Below, in pieces: positions 52,393 through 60,897 of a stretch of 64,000 nt of DNA. The first letter of the stretch is position 1; each line of letters begins with the position of its first letter. A program made the position numbers and the translations under genes. The notes under the pieces were generated by a model. The model had not been told where the DNA came from and ran no database searches. It saw only the letters and a list, made by a program, of their open reading frames with translations. This stretch comes from CAZUMW01 sp964621615 (lineage in GTDB: Bacteria; Desulfobacterota; WTBG01; CAIYCZ01; CAIRTM01). Location of the stretch: NCBI GenBank assembly GCA_964621615.1, contig CAZUMW010000006.1, positions 62,001-126,000 on the forward strand, read 5' to 3'.

Positions 52393-52808
52393 TTGTAATT
52401 GACTAATATATTTTCATACAGAAAATAACGTCGAAACGAAACCGGCACAATATACATATGGTGCATGTGATGGCAGTTAAGGGGTTTTGGGCTATCTGAA
52501 AACAGGAGGAAGACGCTATAGAAAAGGTCGGCTGGTGCATCACTGAACAGTTAACGATTTAATGCTATATTAAAATCTATAATAATGTATTTGCCTTGCC
52601 TGAGAAGAATAATAACAGATATACACATAACAGTAATTGGTGTTCCCCTCATCACTGAAGCAGTCTATTCCCCCTGTGTAAACATAAAGCCTGCTCTGTT
52701 TAACAATAATTAACAAATTCCTGTTGTGATCATGCGTGTTACGGCTGCGTATTGTTTTATTTAATATCTATAATTAAATTTTATTATCTTTTAATTTATT
52801 ATTTAATA
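52393..52808 (+). other. Long leader without a recognised gene
   Basis: This 416-base stretch is AT-rich and has no supported gene. A good AGGAGG (52504-52509) is followed 8 bases later by ATA, not ATG, opening a 14-codon frame that ends at TAA (52560-52562). No cobalamin or SAM riboswitch consensus was recognised. Its length and position just after a strong promoter make it a possible regulatory leader. Confidence 0.4.
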
Positions 52809-53507
52809 ATGATTGTTCAAACACATAACTCACCGATCGTGCTCGATCACCGGCGGCTTGAGGAAATGCTCGGCAGCGCACAGGGGCCGGAGCGCTCACG
52901 CGGAGCCGGCGAAAAGCTGCAGGAGCTGATAGATGCGGCGATGCCGCTTATCAGCCCGCGGATCGGGTATACAACCTGCCCCCTTATATCTTCCGGGGAC
53001 TTGCCTGCTCTTGAAAACGGCACTATCTTTAAGAGCCGAAAATTAGCACGGATGCTCAGACACTCCTCAGCCGTGCTGTGTTTCCTTGTCACCATAGGTG
53101 ACGGGATCGAACAGAAAATTGATTCCTGCACTAGAAGCCGCAAAACAGCAGACGCCTATATTTTCGACACAATCGGATCCGCAGCCGCAGAATATGTGGT
53201 TGACAGCTTTCAGGACCGGTACCGCCGCAGCCTTGAGCGGGAAGGCAGTACCACCACGCTCCGGTTCAGCCCGGGCTACTGCGACTGGCCCCTTACTGAC
53301 CAGAAAAAGCTCTTCTCGCTGCTTGATGCTGAGCGGGTCGGGGTGACCCTGAGCGAATCGTGTCTGATGACACCGCGCAAATCCGTGTCAGGTGTTTTCG
53401 GTATTCAATCATGCGATCATCCCCGGTACAACCCATGTAGTGAATGCGGCCGGCTTGACTGCAAAATGAGGCGGGATGACACGGAAGTGACAAAGGTCAA
53501 TTCGTAA
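52809..53507 (+). CDS. Free-standing MetH reactivation-domain-like protein
   Basis: From ATG at 52809 the 232-residue protein resembles the C-terminal activation domain of cobalamin-dependent methionine synthase. RFSPGYCDWPLTDQKKLFSL and VGVTLSESCLMTPRKSVSGV correspond to its SAM-binding core, and a Cys-rich end NPCSECGRLDC is typical of the short anaerobic versions. Such proteins may use SAM to reactivate oxidised cob(II)alamin. An earlier start at 52752 adds only a hydrophobic AT-coded stretch and is not preferred. It precedes MttB copy 2 by 60 bases, which supports a role in keeping the corrinoid protein active. Confidence 0.83.
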   Translation: MIVQTHNSPIVLDHRRLEEMLGSAQGPERSRGAGEKLQELIDAAMPLISPRIGYTTCPLISSGDLPALENGTIFKSRKLARMLRHSSAVLCFLVTIGDGIEQKIDSCTRSRKTADAYIFDTIGSAAAEYVVDSFQDRYRRSLEREGSTTTLRFSPGYCDWPLTDQKKLFSLLDAERVGVTLSESCLMTPRKSVSGVFGIQSCDHPRYNPCSECGRLDCKMRRDDTEVTKVNS

Positions 53508-53567
53508 GCAAAGACCGTATATTGATTATATATTTGAGAACCCACACATCTAGGAACGGAGTGAAGC

Positions 53568-55031
53568 ATGAAAATACGCAAAGGATTAGCAGGAGGCCAG
53601 TACAAACCCTTGAGCGATCAGGATGTTAAAAAAATTCACGAAACCGCTCTGAAGGTTTTTGCCGAGGTCGGCGTGCAGGTCAATTACCCGACCGCGCTTG
53701 AGCTGTTTAAAGAGGCAGGGGCTGAGGTGGATGAGCAAACCTGCGTTGTTAAAATGCCGGCAAAGCTCGTTGAGTCGCTTATCGCAAAGGCCCCGTCGCG
53801 CATACGGCTGTGCGGCAGGGACGACAGCGGGGCCCTTGACTGCGATATCGGGGGAACCGATGTTCACCTCGGCACGGGGGGAACCGCGCTCAATGTGCAG
53901 GAGCCCGGCAGCACCGACTCCCGCCCCTCCCAGCTGGAGGATATTGCAAACATGGCCCGGCTGGTGGACACCCTGGACAACATTCATTTCTACATGCTCA
54001 ACGTGTACCCGAATGATGTGCAGATTGAAGACGTCGACGTAAACCGCTTCGGCGCCGCGCTGAACAAAACGCGCAAGCACATCATGGGGGGCGTCTACAC
54101 GGTAGAGGGGGTTCAGCACGTCATCAAAATGGCCGAAATGATTGCCGGCTCGCCGGAAAAGCTTCGCGAGCGCCCGTTTATTTCAATGGTTGCCTGCATT
54201 ATCAGCCCGTTCAAGCTTGACCAGAGCTACGGCGAGCTCGCCATGGAGGTCGCAAAACAGGGAATACCCCTTGTTGTGCCGGCAGAGCCGCTGTGCGGGG
54301 CAACTGCGCCCATAACTCTTGCCGGAAATCTGGTTGTGCAGACAGTCGACACGCTTACCGGCATAATGCTCGCTCAGCTCATAAACCCGGGCACGCCGGT
54401 GCTGTTCGGCTGCATATCATCAATCACCGACCTGCGCGACATGAAATATCTCGCCGGCGCGGTTGAAATGGGACTGATAAACGCGGCATCGGCACAAATG
54501 GCCCAGTTCTACAACATTCCCATCTATGCAACTGCCGGTATGTCTGATGCAAAAGTAAACGACAGCCAGGCGGGCTTCGAGTCAGCCATCACTTCGCTGC
54601 TGGTGGCGCTTGCCGGCGGGAACTACATTCACGATGCCGCAGGATTTCTCGAGTTCTGCATGACCGCCTCATATGACAAGCTGGTCATCGACAATGAAAT
54701 AATCGGCATGATCATGCGCGCAGTGCAGGGGGTCGAGGTCAACGACACCACCCTGGCCTTCGACGAAATTAAAAAGGCAGGGCCCGGGGGCCACTTTGTG
54801 TCATCGCGGTTCACCCGCCGCATGATGCGCACAGAGCAGTATCAGCCCCAGCTCAGCGACCGCGAAAACAGGCCCGCCTGGACGAAAGCCGGCGCAAAGG
54901 ATGCGCGCGCGCGGGCAACGGAGCGGGTAAAGCAGACCCTGTCACAGCCGGCGCAGCCGGTGCTGCCTGAAGATGTCCGCACGGCCATCAAAGAAGCTAT
55001 CCCCGGCATCCGGTCATTTATAATGGACTAA
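53568..55031 (+). CDS. MttB-family corrinoid methyltransferase (copy 2, no amber codon)
   Basis: The 487-residue protein starts at ATG 53568 after GGAACGGAG. It is a close relative of copy 1: KGLAGGQYKPLSDQDVKKIH, VHLGTGGTALNVQE, GATAPITLAGNLVVQTVD, VEVNDTTLAFDEIKKAGPGG. The frame has no in-frame stop at the position where pyrrolysine is encoded in true trimethylamine MttB. It is followed after 30 bases by the methyltetrahydrofolate methyltransferase and later by the corrinoid protein, so it probably starts the transfer of methyl from a quaternary amine. The two close copies may differ in substrate. Confidence 0.88.
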   Translation: MKIRKGLAGGQYKPLSDQDVKKIHETALKVFAEVGVQVNYPTALELFKEAGAEVDEQTCVVKMPAKLVESLIAKAPSRIRLCGRDDSGALDCDIGGTDVHLGTGGTALNVQEPGSTDSRPSQLEDIANMARLVDTLDNIHFYMLNVYPNDVQIEDVDVNRFGAALNKTRKHIMGGVYTVEGVQHVIKMAEMIAGSPEKLRERPFISMVACIISPFKLDQSYGELAMEVAKQGIPLVVPAEPLCGATAPITLAGNLVVQTVDTLTGIMLAQLINPGTPVLFGCISSITDLRDMKYLAGAVEMGLINAASAQMAQFYNIPIYATAGMSDAKVNDSQAGFESAITSLLVALAGGNYIHDAAGFLEFCMTASYDKLVIDNEIIGMIMRAVQGVEVNDTTLAFDEIKKAGPGGHFVSSRFTRRMMRTEQYQPQLSDRENRPAWTKAGAKDARARATERVKQTLSQPAQPVLPEDVRTAIKEAIPGIRSFIMD

Positions 55032-55061
55032 TTGCACCAAACAGGAAAGGATACAGCCGCC

Positions 55062-55871
55062 ATGATTATTATTGGAGAGAAAATAAATGCAACGCTGTCG
55101 CGCGTCAAAAAAATCATTCTGGAGCGCGATACCCAGCAGCTTATTGCGCTGGCGCAGTCCCAGGCTGAGGCCGGGGCCGATTTTATCGATGTCAATGTGG
55201 GAACCGGCACGGGGTCGGCCCGGGACGAGCAGGAGGCCATGACCTGGGCGGTTGAGCAGATTCAGCAACACGTTGACAGGCCCCTGTGCATTGACAGCGC
55301 CGATGCATCAGTGCTTGATGCGGGGCTGGCCGCACGGGGCGGGAGGCCGAGCATGATAAATTCCACCAAGGCTGAAGAAAAAAGCCTCCAGGAAATAGTG
55401 CCGCTTGCAAAAAAGTATGACACGGACCTGGTGGCGCTTGCCATGGATGAAAGCGGCATTCCCGAAACGGTTGAGAAAAGGCTCAGCGCCTGCGAGAAAG
55501 TCGTGAATGCGTGCAGGCAGCATGGCTTTCCGGTTGAAAAGCTGCTGTTCGACCCGCTTGTGCTGCCCATATCAACCGACAACACCCAGGGGATAATAAC
55601 GCTTGAAACGGTCTCGGGCATAAAAAAGGCTTACCCCGAGGCAAAAACGGTGATGGGCCTTTCCAATGTCTCCTACGGCCTTCCCGAGCGCAAGCTGATA
55701 AATATCGCCTTTCTGCACATGGCGATATATGCCGGTCTCGACGCAGCCATCGCGAACCCCCAGAACGAGGAATTCATGCTCGGTGTAAAAGTTGCCGAGG
55801 CAATCGCCGGCCGGGACCGGCACTGCAGGAAATATACCCGCGCAGCACGCAAGCTGTCGGCACAAACATGA
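55062..55871 (+). CDS. Methyltetrahydrofolate:corrinoid methyltransferase (MtgA/MtqA-like)
   Basis: From ATG at 55062 the 269-residue protein is a pterin-binding TIM barrel. It has IIIGEKINATLSRVKK, AGADFIDVNVGTG, PLCIDSADASVLDAG and TVMGLSNVSYGLP, matching AcsE, MtgA and MtqA. It would move methyl from the methylated corrinoid protein to tetrahydrofolate, feeding the methyl group into C1 metabolism. An upstream in-frame start at 55032 adds ten residues not seen in the family. It sits between MttB copies 2 and 3. Confidence 0.88.
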   Translation: MIIIGEKINATLSRVKKIILERDTQQLIALAQSQAEAGADFIDVNVGTGTGSARDEQEAMTWAVEQIQQHVDRPLCIDSADASVLDAGLAARGGRPSMINSTKAEEKSLQEIVPLAKKYDTDLVALAMDESGIPETVEKRLSACEKVVNACRQHGFPVEKLLFDPLVLPISTDNTQGIITLETVSGIKKAYPEAKTVMGLSNVSYGLPERKLINIAFLHMAIYAGLDAAIANPQNEEFMLGVKVAEAIAGRDRHCRKYTRAARKLSAQT

Positions 55872-55943
55872 GAGATACGAATCAAACCGGTTTTAACAGA
55901 CAGGCAAACATACATCATAGGCAACAGGAAAAGGAGCGATACC

Positions 55944-57485
55944 GTGACAGAATCCTACAGAGAAAGCATAACCATAAAGCCGTATGAGCGTATCAGCGCC
56001 GAGCAGGTTCAGCTGCTCGACCGGGCCTCGCTTACGATACTTGAGGATCCGGGCATCTGGTGCTATAACGAGCGCGCCGCCAAGCTGTTCAAAGACAACG
56101 GCGCCAAAGTCTGGGAGGAAAACGAAAAAGGCTCGACCGTCTGGCGCATCTCGCTGCCCGCAGGGCTTGTGAAGGAAGCCCGGCAGAAGGCTCCCTCCCG
56201 GTTTGTGATGGGCGCCCGCAACCCGGAAAACCGCCTTATCCTCGACTCCGAGACCCCCCGAATCTACTTCGGGTCAGGGTCTGAGACGAATGTGTGGCTT
56301 GAAACCGACATGCAGGAATTCGTCAGCGCGAAGGACCCGCAGCAGCGGGTCACGATTCCCCGCTTCACAGAGCGCCGCGGTGCGGCAGAGCTTCTGTGTC
56401 GCGCAGCCAGGCTGTGCGACAACCTTGAAAACCTCGACTTTTTCATACGGCCCGTCAACATTCAGGACCCTGACGTCAATGAGGACAACCATGACGTCAA
56501 CAAATTTTTTGCAAGCCTGAACAACATAACCAAACATGTGCAGGCTGGCCTGACAAAGCTCGAGCAGCTGGAAAATGTTATCAAAATGGCTGAAATTGTT
56601 GCGGGCGGCCCGGAAGAGCTGAGGAAAAATCCTGTAATTTCTTTTATTGCCTGCGTGTTCAAAAGCCCGCTGCAGCTGGTATCCGACACGGCGGATAAAG
56701 TGTTTTCGATAGTGGAAGCCGGCATGCCGCTGGTTATTTCCTCATCGCCGCAGGGCGGTTCATCGGCACCGATTCAGGAATCCGGAATGGTTGCACAGAT
56801 TAACGCCGAAATACTCGCCGGCGTCACCATGACTCAGCTGATAAAAGAGGGCGCGCCGGTGCTTTATGGAAGCGTTCCCGTCCGTGCCCGCATGGATGAC
56901 CTGCACGATCTGTACGGCTGCCCCGAGTTCAACCAGTACAATCACGACTGCGTGCAGCTTGCCCGCTATTATAAAATACCCAGCTATTCAACAGCCGGGG
57001 TCGGCGACGCAAAAGTGCCCGGAATGCAGGCAACCTATGAAAAGCTGTTCACGCATATGTACATGGCGCTCACGGGCGCACAGTATATACACTATGCATT
57101 CGGCCTGCTTGACCGGACCAACACATTCTGTCCGGTTCAGGCGGTTATCGACAACGAGCACATCGGCAAGGTGAAGCACTGCCTGCGCGCGCCGAAAGTA
57201 AATGAAGAGGAAATTGATGACGTATTGAAAATGGTCCGCCGCGTTATGGCCTCGAGCCACCGCCTGTACGCGCGCCATGCGCGCAAGGCAATCCACGCGG
57301 GGGATATCTCCGAGCCTTACAGGTTTGCGCACAGCAAGGCGGAGGACACCGTCATCGCTGAAGCCATGGGGAGGCTGGCTGAGATAGAAGCCCTGCCCGC
57401 ACGTCACATGGACAAGGAAACGGTTGAGCGGGTTTATGCCGAGGTGCCGGGGCTTCTGCCGTCTCTTAAGCAGTATGCTCAATAA
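55944..57485 (+). CDS. MttB-family methyltransferase (copy 3, divergent)
   Basis: The 513-residue protein starts GTG at 55944 with AAGGAG 7 bases upstream. It shares the family core (LENLDFFIRPVNIQDPDVNE, FNQYNHDCVQLARYYKIPSY and VGDAKVPGMQATYEKLF) but lacks the GGQYKPL start of copies 1 and 2. It has a different N-terminal region and carries an extra segment with DMQEFVSAKDPQQRVTIPRF. No amber codon interrupts it. A separate substrate is likely. The corrinoid protein gene follows after 89 bases. Confidence 0.86.
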   Translation: MTESYRESITIKPYERISAEQVQLLDRASLTILEDPGIWCYNERAAKLFKDNGAKVWEENEKGSTVWRISLPAGLVKEARQKAPSRFVMGARNPENRLILDSETPRIYFGSGSETNVWLETDMQEFVSAKDPQQRVTIPRFTERRGAAELLCRAARLCDNLENLDFFIRPVNIQDPDVNEDNHDVNKFFASLNNITKHVQAGLTKLEQLENVIKMAEIVAGGPEELRKNPVISFIACVFKSPLQLVSDTADKVFSIVEAGMPLVISSSPQGGSSAPIQESGMVAQINAEILAGVTMTQLIKEGAPVLYGSVPVRARMDDLHDLYGCPEFNQYNHDCVQLARYYKIPSYSTAGVGDAKVPGMQATYEKLFTHMYMALTGAQYIHYAFGLLDRTNTFCPVQAVIDNEHIGKVKHCLRAPKVNEEEIDDVLKMVRRVMASSHRLYARHARKAIHAGDISEPYRFAHSKAEDTVIAEAMGRLAEIEALPARHMDKETVERVYAEVPGLLPSLKQYAQ

Positions 57486-57574
57486 CTTTCAGTAACTTCG
57501 CGCAAGAAAACAGTATAACGTATATTAATCGGCAATAGATAAATACTAACCAACAGAACATCAGGAGAGCCACT

Positions 57575-58255
57575 ATGGAAGACAAACTACTACAGGATAT
57601 CGCCACCAATGTAATGCAGGGACGGCTTGAAGCCGAGGACGAGGGTTTTGATGAGGGCTATGAAGGTCAGCCGGCCGTCACCGAGCTTCTCGAGGAAGCA
57701 CTTGAAAAAGGCATCGACCCGAAGAAAATTGTTGTCGAGGCGCTTACCGGGGCGATGGAGCAGGTTGGTCAGAAATTTGAAAAAGGTGAATACCTGATTC
57801 CGGACATGCTCGCTTCGGCGGAGTGCGTCGGCACTGCAATGGATATCCTGGGCCCCAGGCTGGCCCAGTCGGGCGTTGAGAGCAAGGGCAAATTCGTGAT
57901 CGCCACCGTCGCAGGAGACCTGCACGACATCGGCAAAAACATTGTGGCCATCATGCTGAAGGGCGCAGGTTACGAGGTGGTTGATCTCGGTACCGATGTG
58001 TCATCGGAGCGAATCGTCGAAGAGGTAAAAAACAACAATGCAAATTTCCTCGGCCTGTCGGCGCTGCTTACCACCACAATGCGCGAAATGGAAAAAATAA
58101 TCAACGATCTTAAAACGCAGGGCATGCGGGACAAGATGAAAGTGCTCATCGGCGGCGCCCCGACATCCCCCGATTTCGCAACACAAATAGGAGCCGACGG
58201 ACACTGCAGCGATGCATTCGAGGCAATCGACAAGCTAAAAGCAATGGCATCATAA
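57575..58255 (+). CDS. Corrinoid protein (MtgC/MtqC-like)
   Basis: The 226-residue protein has the helical cap (EALEKGIDPKKIVVEALTGA, KGEYLIPDMLASAE) and the cobalamin domain with GDLHDIGKN at 114-122. There His117 would be the lower cobalt ligand. GLSALLTTTM and IGGAPTSPDF supply the other nucleotide-loop motifs. It would shuttle the methyl group from the MttB proteins to the tetrahydrofolate enzyme. ATG at 57575 has an AGGAGAG site. It is the only corrinoid protein gene here and probably serves all three MttB copies. Confidence 0.92.
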   Translation: MEDKLLQDIATNVMQGRLEAEDEGFDEGYEGQPAVTELLEEALEKGIDPKKIVVEALTGAMEQVGQKFEKGEYLIPDMLASAECVGTAMDILGPRLAQSGVESKGKFVIATVAGDLHDIGKNIVAIMLKGAGYEVVDLGTDVSSERIVEEVKNNNANFLGLSALLTTTMREMEKIINDLKTQGMRDKMKVLIGGAPTSPDFATQIGADGHCSDAFEAIDKLKAMAS

Positions 58256-58274
58256 TGAAAAGAGGTGTTGTGTT

Positions 58275-59537
58275 ATGGTAGAGAAAAAAGCCTATACACA
58301 GGCTGTCAATACGGGAAAATACGATAAGGCCACGGGCCTGCTGGGAAAATATGACAATGTGCGGCGCTTCTGGGAGGATCAGCTTACCGGAATTTTCATC
58401 CGCTCGGGCCTCAATGAGCTTGTTGAGCGTAAGCTCCGGAACCTTGACCGCATAAGGGTCGTTGACATCGGATGCGGGAGCGGCGATGCCTATGATCTCA
58501 TCATGGGGGTCACCACCAAGGACCCGGGGATTTATGATTTCATTACCGCCGCGCTGACCTATGAGTCCCTGCAGGAATATATCGGCGTTGATATCAACCA
58601 GGACCTGCTGGACCAGGCAGAGGACTACTACGGCAACAACCCGAAAATGCGCTTTGTGCAGGGAGATATCTGCGGCAGCCTGCCCGAATCCGTGACACGG
58701 GAAGAGCCCTTTGATATGTACTTTACCTCATACGGGACCCTGTCGCACTTTCACGATGAAGACAATATCAAGCTGGTCGCCGATATCTGCCGTCACGCTC
58801 CGGATCGCGCCATTTTTATCGGCGACTGGCTGGGGCGGTATTCATACGAATGGCAGGAGCTGTGGCACCATCCGCCCACAGAAGAATATTTCATGGACTA
58901 CCGGATCTCCTATATTTACCCGGAAGAGGAGCGCGATCAGGTGGAGGTTGCCTCGTTTCCGCTCCGCCTGATGACGCGCGATGAAATCATGAACATCGTC
59001 AACCGCGCATCAGAGGAGGCCGGCGTCCAGATTAAGCCGGTTAAGTTCTACGATCGCTCCATCCTGATCGGACGGCACCTTGACACCGGCGATTACAACA
59101 AAAACAGCAGCAAAATAAGGTACTACATCAATTCGCTGTTTGAGTCATACGTGCGGACCGACCTTGAATCGGTAAAAATAGACTATATGCCCCGGGAGGG
59201 ATTTCCGCACCTGAATAATTTTTTCGAGATGTTTTACATGTCGTGCAATACGCTGGTGGACTACACCATTAAGCTGCTCAGCGAATTTGATTCAGACAAA
59301 GGAGAATTCAGCTCAATTCCGGAAATATACCCCTACTACCCTGAGCCGCTGAAAAATGCCATGCACACAATGCGGCACGTCATCGAAGGTGTCGGCACCC
59401 TGAAATACGGGGACGTGCGCGCCAATGTGATTGAGCCCCAGCTCGGGTATGCGCTGCGCAGGCTCGAAATCGACCTGCAGCCGGGAACCGGCATGGGCCA
59501 CAGCCTGGCGGGCATTTTTGAAATAATTAAATCATAA
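58275..59537 (+). CDS. SAM-dependent methyltransferase of unknown substrate
   Basis: The 420-residue protein has class I motif I VVDIGCGSGDAYD at 62-74, YIGVDINQDLLDQAEDYYG, and FVQGDICG as motif II. The C-terminal 200 residues, including YYINSLFESYVRTDL and YMPREGFPHLNNFFEMFYM, are not a usual methyltransferase part and are unrecognised. It starts 19 bases after the corrinoid protein gene and 15 bases before ProA. A SAM-dependent methyltransferase that builds a methylated amine would act in the opposite sense to the MttB proteins, so its role in the same operon is open. Confidence 0.75.
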   Translation: MVEKKAYTQAVNTGKYDKATGLLGKYDNVRRFWEDQLTGIFIRSGLNELVERKLRNLDRIRVVDIGCGSGDAYDLIMGVTTKDPGIYDFITAALTYESLQEYIGVDINQDLLDQAEDYYGNNPKMRFVQGDICGSLPESVTREEPFDMYFTSYGTLSHFHDEDNIKLVADICRHAPDRAIFIGDWLGRYSYEWQELWHHPPTEEYFMDYRISYIYPEEERDQVEVASFPLRLMTRDEIMNIVNRASEEAGVQIKPVKFYDRSILIGRHLDTGDYNKNSSKIRYYINSLFESYVRTDLESVKIDYMPREGFPHLNNFFEMFYMSCNTLVDYTIKLLSEFDSDKGEFSSIPEIYPYYPEPLKNAMHTMRHVIEGVGTLKYGDVRANVIEPQLGYALRRLEIDLQPGTGMGHSLAGIFEIIKS

Positions 59538-59552
59538 CAGGAGTCAATCTAT

Positions 59553-60824
59553 ATGAGTTCTTCAGACCCTGCCCGGGATATTGCAGCCAAAGCTAAAAAG
59601 GCATCAGCGGAAATCGCCCGCGCCGATACGCTTACCAAAAACGCCGTTTTGCATAAAATGGCCGAGCTGGTCGCCCAGGGGATCGACGATATCTGCAGGG
59701 CAAACAGCCGTGATCTTGACCTGGCGAAAAAAAACGCCGTAGCCGATGCGCTGTACGAGCGGCTTATCTTTGACGAATCCAAAGCCCGCAGCCGCGTCGT
59801 TTCTCTGAACAAAATCGCCGCGCTTTCCGATCCGGTGGGCCAGATCATTGAGCAGCAGCGGACCGCAAACGGCCTGATAGTCGGGCGCGTCCGGGTTCCC
59901 CTCGGCGTTATACTGATGATTTATGAGGCACGCCCCCATGTCACCATTAACGCGGGGGCATTTGCCGTAAAATCCGGCAATGCGATTATCTGCAAGGGGG
60001 GCTCTGAAGCCCGGAACTGCAACGACCTGTTAGGGCGCATGTGGGCCGAGGCGCTTGAGTCCGCCGGGCTGTCCCGTGACATCGTTCAGGTTGCCTCTCT
60101 GTCACACGAGGACGTCGATACGCTGCTCACCCTGCAGGATGACATCAGCCTCGTCATTCCCCGCGGGGGCAAAAATCTTATCAAAACAGTGGCAGAGCGC
60201 TCCCGGATCCCGGTCATAAAACACTTCGAGGGCGTGTGCCACATATATATCGGCCACAAGGCCGACACCACAAAGGCGCTCCAGATACTGCTTGACTCCA
60301 AGCTGCTTATGCCTGCGGTATGCAACGCCGCCGAAACTCTGCTTCTTGACGCCTCCATGGCATCCTGGCTTCCGTTCCTGCTCAACGCCTGTGCTGAAAA
60401 CGGGATCGAAACCCGCTGCTGCGAGCGCATCAGGGCACAATTCCCCGACCAGAAGCCGGCGGCAGAGCAAGACTGGCACACCGAGTATCTCGACAGGATA
60501 TATTCCATTAAGATGGTTGATGATATTGATGAGGCAATGGCCCATATCGCGCATTACGGCAGCGGCCATACCGATGTCATCGTTACGGAGGACTATTCGC
60601 AGGCGATGCGCTTTACCCGCGAAGTGGACTCATCGGTCGTGCTCGTCAACGCCTCCACCATGTTCTGTGACGGCGAAACGCTGGGCATGGGAGCCGAAAT
60701 CGGCATATCGACAGATAAATTTCATGCCCGCGGCCCAATGGGCCTCAACGAGCTGACAAGCTACAAGCACGTTATCTGGGGTGACGGGCAAATAATGGGC
60801 GAGCCTTTTATAAAAAAGCAATAA
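59553..60824 (+). CDS. proA: Glutamate-5-semialdehyde dehydrogenase family protein
   Basis: The 423-residue protein has the full ProA pattern: MIYEARPHVTINAGAFAVKS, KGGSEA, IPRGGKNLI, the catalytic cysteine in PAVCNAAETLL (Cys257), and EIGISTDKFHARGPMGLNEL. ProA normally reduces gamma-glutamyl phosphate to glutamate semialdehyde for proline synthesis. No proB kinase or proC is nearby, and it sits inside the methyl-transfer operon just before a gamma-glutamyl ligase-type gene. It may therefore act on a related gamma-glutamyl compound or serve proline betaine metabolism. The canonical residues are all intact. Confidence 0.9.
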   Translation: MSSSDPARDIAAKAKKASAEIARADTLTKNAVLHKMAELVAQGIDDICRANSRDLDLAKKNAVADALYERLIFDESKARSRVVSLNKIAALSDPVGQIIEQQRTANGLIVGRVRVPLGVILMIYEARPHVTINAGAFAVKSGNAIICKGGSEARNCNDLLGRMWAEALESAGLSRDIVQVASLSHEDVDTLLTLQDDISLVIPRGGKNLIKTVAERSRIPVIKHFEGVCHIYIGHKADTTKALQILLDSKLLMPAVCNAAETLLLDASMASWLPFLLNACAENGIETRCCERIRAQFPDQKPAAEQDWHTEYLDRIYSIKMVDDIDEAMAHIAHYGSGHTDVIVTEDYSQAMRFTREVDSSVVLVNASTMFCDGETLGMGAEIGISTDKFHARGPMGLNELTSYKHVIWGDGQIMGEPFIKKQ

Positions 60825-60897
60825 ATGATATAATTAATAATATAGCACTATAGAGCCGTGGCAGTCGCGGCTTGGCATACAAGGGAGAGGTGATATT

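Noticed and set aside
52504..52562. A 14-codon frame after AGGAGG in the long leader
   Set aside because: It would have to start at ATA; kept only as a remark on the leader, not as a gene.
50887..57485. Possible pyrrolysine (amber) codons in the MttB genes
   Set aside because: All three frames are continuous from start to a normal stop at the expected length, so they belong to the non-pyrrolysine group.
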